Of a stretch of DNA of 64,000 bases, positions 57,440 through 64,000 are shown in pieces. Position numbers and translations under genes: made by a program. The notes beneath the pieces are model-generated. The model was not told the DNA's origin. It was given only the letters and a program-made list of their open reading frames with translations, and ran no database searches. This stretch comes from Cinnamomum chago (lineage: Eukaryota; Streptophyta; Magnoliopsida; Laurales; Lauraceae): NCBI GenBank assembly GCA_038049695.1, contig CP142459.1, positions 64,224,001 to 64,288,000 of the forward strand. Reading direction: 5' to 3'. Each line of letters begins with the position of its first letter. The first letter of the stretch is position 1.

Positions 57440-58190
57440 GAGTTGCCATTCAGAGCTTTTCACTTTGTCACCTGAAGAGCTTTCTCCTCATGTTGGATGA
57501 TAGTTATACTGTTAGTGGCCTTGCAAGTTGCAACCATGATTTCAAGTTTTTGGTGTCAGGACTCCTTATCGACCAATGAATACGTATCAGCCATATTGTT
57601 CATGCAAATGGGGATATTGACTTTGCTAATTTAATTTTAAAAAATTAAGAACTTAAAACATACCTAAAAATAAGAAATATTGTTTATGACATAAATCTAT
57701 TACATAATTTATTTATTTTTACCCAGAGAAAGCAGTAAAATTTTAAAAACTCATTATAGAGGCTCATGATTTTTTTTAATGAAATCGCCCATATGTCGTG
57801 ATCATCAGACAATCTGATCGTGATTATGTTGCGCAATTGTGACATAATTGCTAGTATCATGTGCATTATAGTTACTTATCTCTTAATCAATCTTCTTTTT
57901 AAGAGATTTCGTCTCTTCCCTTTCTTGCAAGGTTGATTTGTGTTTTCTTTTGAGTCTTGATTTTGACTTTTTTTGTGCTTTAAAAATGGGGCCTTTTTCA
58001 CTACCTCATACTCCATTACATTATCTCGGTCTCTCCCTCATAAATTAGGGTGATACTGATAGAAAGTAGAAAGAACTCTATTTTCTACATCTCTCCTGAT
58101 TCTCTCAACACCCTCATATAAAAAACAACAAAATCCATTTGTTACCCACACATAAATTAGAGTTAATTTTTTTTCTTGAACATACATTGT
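57440..58190. other. Intergenic, no gene seen
   Basis: AT-rich DNA between the TRIM-like fossil and an RTE tail; no gene or repeat recognised. Confidence 0.4.
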
Positions 58191-58196
58191 TGGTAT

Positions 58197-58480
58197 AAGC
58201 CGATTAAGATGGTTTGGACACATCCAGCACAGGTCGGCAACGACTGCCGGTTAGAAAAAAATTTGGCTATACTAATTGACGGCCCACCAAAGGAAAGTGG
58301 TAAGTTGAGGAGGATATAAATAGATGGAGGTATTGAAAAATCGATACGAAGAACTGGTGCAATTTATACGTGGATTTGGCTAAGAATAAATTGGAATAGA
58401 GAAATATAATTCACATAGCTAATTCCAACGTAGTTGGGACTAGACTTTGACAATGATGGTTATTGTTATTTGTCATTCAA
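58197..58480 (+). mobile_element. RTE-type LINE 3' tail
   Basis: The plus strand reads IRWFGHIQHR-like sequence at 58205, then KGSGKLRRI, followed by the RTE ending AATTCACATAGCTAATTCC and GTAGTTGGGACTAG, with a GTTATTGTTATTTG-type tail. This is the far C terminus and 3' end of an RTE reading frame, much decayed. It differs from the better preserved RTE copy at 11.5-13.0 kb. Confidence 0.6.
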
Positions 58481-58489
58481 CTCTTACTT

Positions 58490-59477
58490 AATTATATATG
58501 ACCCAATTATGTGGGGTCCACCTTGATGGAAAGAAAAGGAGGAGGACCACCTTATTAACATCTAATAAGTCACCTGCACAAGATCTTAAAACTTAAAGAA
58601 GTATATCAGCTGCATGCCGCCCATGGATCTAGAGCCGCCCAGGTGGCATCATCATATAATTCATAAGTAAGTGTACTGATTGATTACTGATGTCACAAAA
58701 AGGCTCACCATCGACCAAAAGGTTCGAGCTTGTCTGCCGGTCAGATGAGATACAGCCACATGTTGGATGAGAGAGTCGTGGCATGTGCAGAGCCACTTGG
58801 TTGGGATTTAAGAAGAGGTGGTGCTTTCTTGCGCGGCAGCACTCGCGAGTCACGAGGGAGAGCGGTTGGACGTTAGCCCAAAAAAGGCTTGTACAACGAC
58901 AGCATGGTGCGTCTAGGCTCGCGAGCCCACTTCATGTGGACTCAGACTGACTGGTTCCTATCTCTTCTTTTTTTTTTTTTAATAGTTACATTGCCGGTTT
59001 GGCTTTTGCTACTTGATTGCCTTGTTTTAATAGGACACATGTATGAAATCTAGGTTATTCCTCTAGTGAGCCTAATTAAGATTACAGTCTTTGTCAATCA
59101 AGTCTTTTTTTTTAATTGCCCCTAATCCCATGGTGAAGTCCAGATGTGAGTTATGTGAAGCACCCTGCATGCCATTATCAGTGTGGCCCATCTTGTATCA
59201 ATACTTTTCTACTTTTGATCCTTTCTTTTTCGATATGCCACTCTTTCCACTTATGTAGGCTCTTTTTTGTACAAAATATTGGAAGACATTTGTTAGCTCA
59301 ATCGCAAGGCAGATCACTCTCCACATAAATATCGACTAGGGTTTGATCGCAGAAGTAGCATTGATGGTTACGGACATGGGTATAATGTTTTACTGTTTTT
59401 TTTTATAAGAGCCCTATTTAGTTAGCTAATAATCACCACAAAGAATTCCATGTTACTCATCTGGACTCGGTCTCGTC
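58490..59477. other. Intergenic, no gene seen
   Basis: Mixed-composition DNA. A somewhat GC-richer patch at 58620-58940 has short open frames without recognisable motifs. Confidence 0.4.
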
Positions 59478-59490
59478 AACTAATAAATGA

Positions 59491-59670
59491 ATAACCCCAA
59501 GGGGTAGCTTAGTTGGCCTAGGACCACGGTTTGCTCCCGGAGGTTGTGGGTTCGAAACTCTGCTACTACACTAGAGCTACAGGAGATTTATCCGGCTTCC
59601 CTCTGAGCCCGGAGGGATTAGTCCAGCCCAAAGGGTTGGGAACCCTCCGACAGCAAAAAAAAAAAAAAAA
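59491..59670 (+). mobile_element. tRNA-derived SINE, copy 5, with target duplication
   Basis: Best-preserved partner of copy 1: GGGGTAGCTTAGTTGG (A box), GGGTTCGAAACTC (B box), GGGATTAGTCCAGCCC, then an 18-base A tail. Flanks AACTAATAAATGA (59478-59490) and AACTAAGAAATGA (59671-59683) are a 13-bp target duplication with one mismatch, which fixes the element at about 180 bp. Confidence 0.9.
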
Positions 59671-59683
59671 AACTAAGAAATGA

Positions 59684-62377
59684 TTGAAAGTTCTAGAGTC
59701 AAACAAGTTTATTGAACTATATTTTATAGTTCAATGGCAAAACACCTCAATCCATCTGTACTCAAATGGAAAGGAACACTCTTTGACTAGTGATTCAAGC
59801 TAGTAAAAAAAAAGTTTGAAAAAAATAAATAAATTCCATCTGTATCTACCAAAAAACCTTAATTATAATGGACCTGAGGTGAGGTGCTTGATTCATGCCT
59901 ACCCAAGTTAAAAAGGTTGGAACGGCCAACTGTAGGATTTTTCTGGAATGGACCACTTTTGTGGTGCCCTGTTTCATTGTTCCAAACCTGCCACATGATA
60001 CCGTGGACTGTCCATGTATCTGAGTGTGACTTGTGATTTAGCATATGCTAAGGACAATGTAGGGTATCTCATTCTTTCCAAAAATGGAAAGGGACAGGAC
60101 ATATGGCAAAGGACCCATCCATGACAATGACTCAATAACATGGTTCCATCAAGCAAGACCAACAAGTGAAGATCTCATTTATGACTGTGTTTTGAATTCC
60201 ATTATAGTTGTTATAAGTTGTTGGATTACGGCAAAGGCACTATTTACAACTTCTTCTTTCTCCTATAAAGGCAAAAACAAGGAACTTGATATTTTCCCTT
60301 CTATCCTTTTCAGTTTCAACAACCATTTGACTCTTTATATAGGAGTAGGACTCTGGTATGAACTGGCCACAACTGCTGAAGTTATAGACCAGTACTCCTA
60401 TGGGTCCACCATGATGCCTCTTATTGACAGATATGGATGGAGAGAAAGGTTAATTTAACAATTAACATGGATGAGGGTTATTTAAATCAAATTGGATGGA
60501 TTTATGAAAGCAGAAAGAAAATTCTCCTCCACCCAATGCTATGTGGGAGTGCCCATCCAGACTGCCCCAAAGGTGCAACCTCCTTAAATTGTGCGGTCAC
60601 ACCCGTGACAATTGGTTGTCACCGATCCATTACATCTTAGAGCGCAGAAGTGCAGGAGAATGTCTTCCCATATATATATATAGAGTATATAATACTTAGC
60701 CCACTTTTAATCTATATGAAGACTTTTCAATCTCTTTCTTCGCTTGTGACTGACATGCACCAAAGTGGAACCCAAAAACTGATTCGGGACTTCTAGAAAT
60801 GCCCAATTCATCAGTTTGTATGTATATTTTGAATGGGGCTCACGTTTCTTATTCTACTTTTCTTCTGGGCACACCTGTGATTGACATACATATGTGGATT
60901 GAACTACTCAGAAAGACTACCACATAGAGCAGTACACATTAGTAGACCTTAACTTCACCAGTAGAATTTTCCTTGAAAATTCAAACGACTTGAGATCAAT
61001 ACTATTTGCCTTGTTCAATCAATAAAATCTTTATCGTAGAGTAAAACTTTTCTTGATGATACAATGTAGAAGACTGATTAAGATGACCAATTCATATTTT
61101 AAATTAGCCCTCACTGATAGAATTACAGTGATGGACTCAGAAAAAAAGATGCAATGATCACACCTTTACTTGTCCACAAAATTTATTGTCTGCATTTCAG
61201 CATACTGGGAATAGCTAAAATATCTTCCACTTCATATGATTATCATTAAATATTCAATCAAAAGAAAATTCTCTATATTGATACTTACAAGCTGTTACAT
61301 CTCCTGAAACTGATCTTGACTCCAATATGCATATCTTATCTGAGTCGATTGGGTCTACACCTCAAAGGAATGGCTCTCACAAGCTCCTCACCAAAGGCAA
61401 CGGCCTCACATGTATGGGGCCAAAACAAGCAATCTAAGGTCACCCTCACAAAGGATTCTTTGAAAAATGTAATTGTGTCCTGACAAGTCCTAGCTCTAAT
61501 CCAACATCTTGGTCCATCTCAGTCGAGAGTACGCGTGGCACCAATTCCATGGGAAGACTGAGAATCATAGCCAGGAATTTATCAGATTTAGATTCACCAT
61601 GATCCAAACAGGAATATGACAATTTCTAATGTCAAGTTTCACTTTACTTGGGATGGTACGCAAGGAATGATGAATATTTGGTGTTAGATTTTCTCATGGG
61701 AAGAGCCAAGTGATACGTTCCATTCATGAGGAAACGTGTGTGGAAGGGCAGAGGAAGAGTCCTAAATTGCCTTTTTCTCTTTTGTATGACAGCAATTGGC
61801 TGCATGACACGCTTACAAGAAGTTAAAATCTGCATGCACAACATGAACCCACCAAGTCCTGATCCTCTTCAGTCTCTCACTTAATTCCTGAATTAAAGAT
61901 GTGGAAAGTCCATAGTGGAGCCACTTATTTATTGAAAATTCGATCCACTTAAAATAAGCACTTTCACCCGTGGATAGGATTCTTCCAAATTTTACTCCAA
62001 TGGGGTTGAACTCACCTTAAAATTGACCATATAATGAATAATGTGATTAATAATAATATCGTTAATCATTACCCATATGTGCAATCTTGTGGTGGGGCAG
62101 CTCCTGTTAAGAGTAGAATTTGGAGGCATTGTATACATGATGACTAAGTTTATTTTGAAAGAATTAAATTTTTAATAGGTGAGCCTCACTATACAGTTTC
62201 ACTACTTAAATTGGGAATTCTGTGAATGCAAAGGTCTCAGGACAATCCGGACCCAATTCTGTGGTACTGTGTAATTTATTTTGTGCGTGTAACTTATAGT
62301 GTACGTCACTTGTACATTGCCATGCAGCCAAAAGCCATTGCGAGTGAGGTTGATTTTTGATGAGACTGAATCTTCTA

Positions 62378-62413
<36 letters not shown>

Positions 62414-64000
62414 TTCCTTTGACCCATAATGAGATTGCATTTCTTTAGATCTTTTTTTTTCCTCGAAAACAATTAGACATTTGCGCAAAAGGGTCCCTAA
62501 ATCTTAGGTTCGAAACTATGCTTGATGATCATTTGGCCGGTGATTATTTTTCCACCCGCTAGAAATCCACTTGTGGACATTCCCATTCAGCTGTTAAAAC
62601 TGTGAGTGCCGATGATCCTTCCAAATTCATGGCTTGAGTGTGAATCCTATGGATATTTGTATGTAAGAACATTAGTAGGAGATAATTTCCCCATGTGGCC
62701 ATACAAGTAGAAGTGATAGGTTGTCATAATATTTTTTTTATTAATTATTTATAAAATATTGTTCTTTAAACTTTTTAATAATATATGAAGAAAAATCTTA
62801 AAATTCTAAATACCTCAACATTTTCAAAGACAATTCCTCGAAAATTCATGAGGACAATTAAAGCACACAAATAATAGAGCTGGCTATAAGAATTCAAATA
62901 ATTATGAATCATCATTTTCTCCTTACGTTAGTATTGAAAGTTGTATCTCACTATAATCAGAGTATGATTCGTGCCGGATTGATATAAATCAGTTTATTCA
63001 TAATTAATTAATAAAAGATTATTGATTGGTTACTTGCTACCATTTGATTGGCTACAGTACCATGCCTTATGGTTGAGACTTGAGAGGACAACATTTATAG
63101 ACATTTACCAAGTCATGAAAGGTGCATGGTGAAGTTTTAAATGACATGTTAAAGCAAGTTAGGAATCCTGAGCATCTCAATAATCCTGTAAAAGGTGTAC
63201 AACTTCAAAATGGGGCCCACAAATTGAATATCCAAACTATTTGAAATACTCACTCTCCCCCTAAGTGGACATTCTCCGAATTTTACCGATAGGAGTAGGT
63301 CCAATCATAAGTTTGAGCATCAAATTCTATAGTGGGGCCAACTCTTATTGTAGTGAAATTTGCGAAAATCTCACTAAAGGACCTTCAATTTTAGCGGTTA
63401 TGATTTTCAATATGTGGGCCCTCTCATTGTAGACTGAGTCACGCCCCTGGCTCTGGCCCTCATACATGCGGGCCCACATTCAAAAATGGCCATTATCTAG
63501 AAAATGATCAAAGAAAATAAAAATAAATGGTTGTGATCTTTTAATCCGAGATCACTTGGAAGCATGTACTCATCGACCATGGAGCCACCAAGACAAGTCA
63601 ATCACCACCAATATTGAAACATGGTATAGTGTTTATTAAAAGGATGCAATTTAGGAGAGTGTTCTGATTCCTTCAAATGATGTCTCTTTCAATTTCTTGC
63701 AAATGCTTTATTAACAAGTATCATTTGAAAATCAAGAATCTGAAAATTTTGACTAAAAAGCTCATTCCATGCTGATATAACAAGTTGACATTTTGGATTT
63801 CTCTCATCAAAAGGGAAATTCAAAAAAAAAAAAAAAAAAAAAAAAGGGCACATGGTATTGACCCCCTTTTCAAATCCCCAGTAAGAGAAATTCCTTTAAA
63901 AAAACAAATGCTTAGCCAAACAGGCCCCTCATACTGTGCAATGTGCTAGAGAAAAGAACTCAAGGTTTATTAAATTTACAATCTGTATTTAGATGTTTGG
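59684..64000. other. Gene-poor right flank
   Basis: About 4.3 kb without a convincing gene. The longest open frame (60084-60458, 124 codons, plus) has no recognisable domain. An (AT)13 run lies at 62387-62412 and a 23-base A run near 63823. No repeats of the families found elsewhere in the window are evident. Confidence 0.45.
62387..62412. repeat. (AT)13 microsatellite
   Basis: Uninterrupted AT dinucleotides. Confidence 0.9.

Noticed and set aside
60084-60458. 124-codon plus-strand open frame
   Set aside because: No recognisable motif, no splice or promoter support, and composition like the surrounding intergenic DNA.

Overview
This window is nuclear DNA of a flowering plant. It has interrupted genes with GT-AG introns (up to 6.4 kb), an AT-rich background full of microsatellites, plant-type L1 and RTE LINEs, tRNA-derived SINEs, MITEs and a Helitron-like end. 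I see no bacterial operons, organelle genes or CRISPR. Exon and intron style and the many intronic LINEs fit a large-genome angiosperm, perhaps a magnoliid, but the species cannot be fixed from sequence alone.

Three host genes are supported. (1) On the minus strand at 200-2370 is a DUF1308 (UPF0415/C7orf25-like) gene. Its two main exons are clear, and two small phase-compatible 3' exons are less certain. (2) On the plus strand at 9297-31238 is an 11-exon serine peptidase of the prolyl oligopeptidase family, oligopeptidase B/'protease 2' type. It encodes 755 residues with the Ser602/Asp687/His722 triad in place. (3) On the minus strand at 34713-45085 is an 11-exon BRO1-domain (BROX-like) gene of 411 codons with an N-terminal Met-Gly-Cys acylation motif and a probable 5' UTR intron. 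Genes 1 and 2 are divergent; genes 2 and 3 are convergent, with about 3.5 kb between their stop codons. Nothing suggests a shared pathway.

Most of the rest is transposon-derived. The peptidase introns hold an RTE LINE with a perfect 12-bp target duplication (intron 1), a (CT)n/(GA)n pair and a tRNA-type SINE (intron 3), LTR-element fossils, a 2-kb MULE-like element carrying a 19-bp minisatellite and an L1 tail (intron 4), a 196-bp tandem duplication (intron 5), and two opposed L1 tails (intron 6). The BROX introns hold a TRIM-like fossil, a 0.9-kb terminal-inverted-repeat element with a 9-bp target duplication, and an LTR fossil. The 2.6-9.2 kb interval carries a SINE, a Helitron-like element, a long-inverted-repeat foldback, MITEs and long pyrimidine/purine tracts. 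From 47.3 kb to the end I find no convincing host gene, only SINEs, MITEs, a TRIM-like fossil, a young 5'-truncated L1 with an identical 16-bp target duplication (52.2-53.4 kb) and an RTE tail.

I found no undescribed functional system. The most interesting items are structural: the alternative 3' end of the DUF1308 gene, the duplicated splice acceptor at BROX exon 10, the MULE-like element with an internal minisatellite, and several insertions whose target duplications can be read directly.
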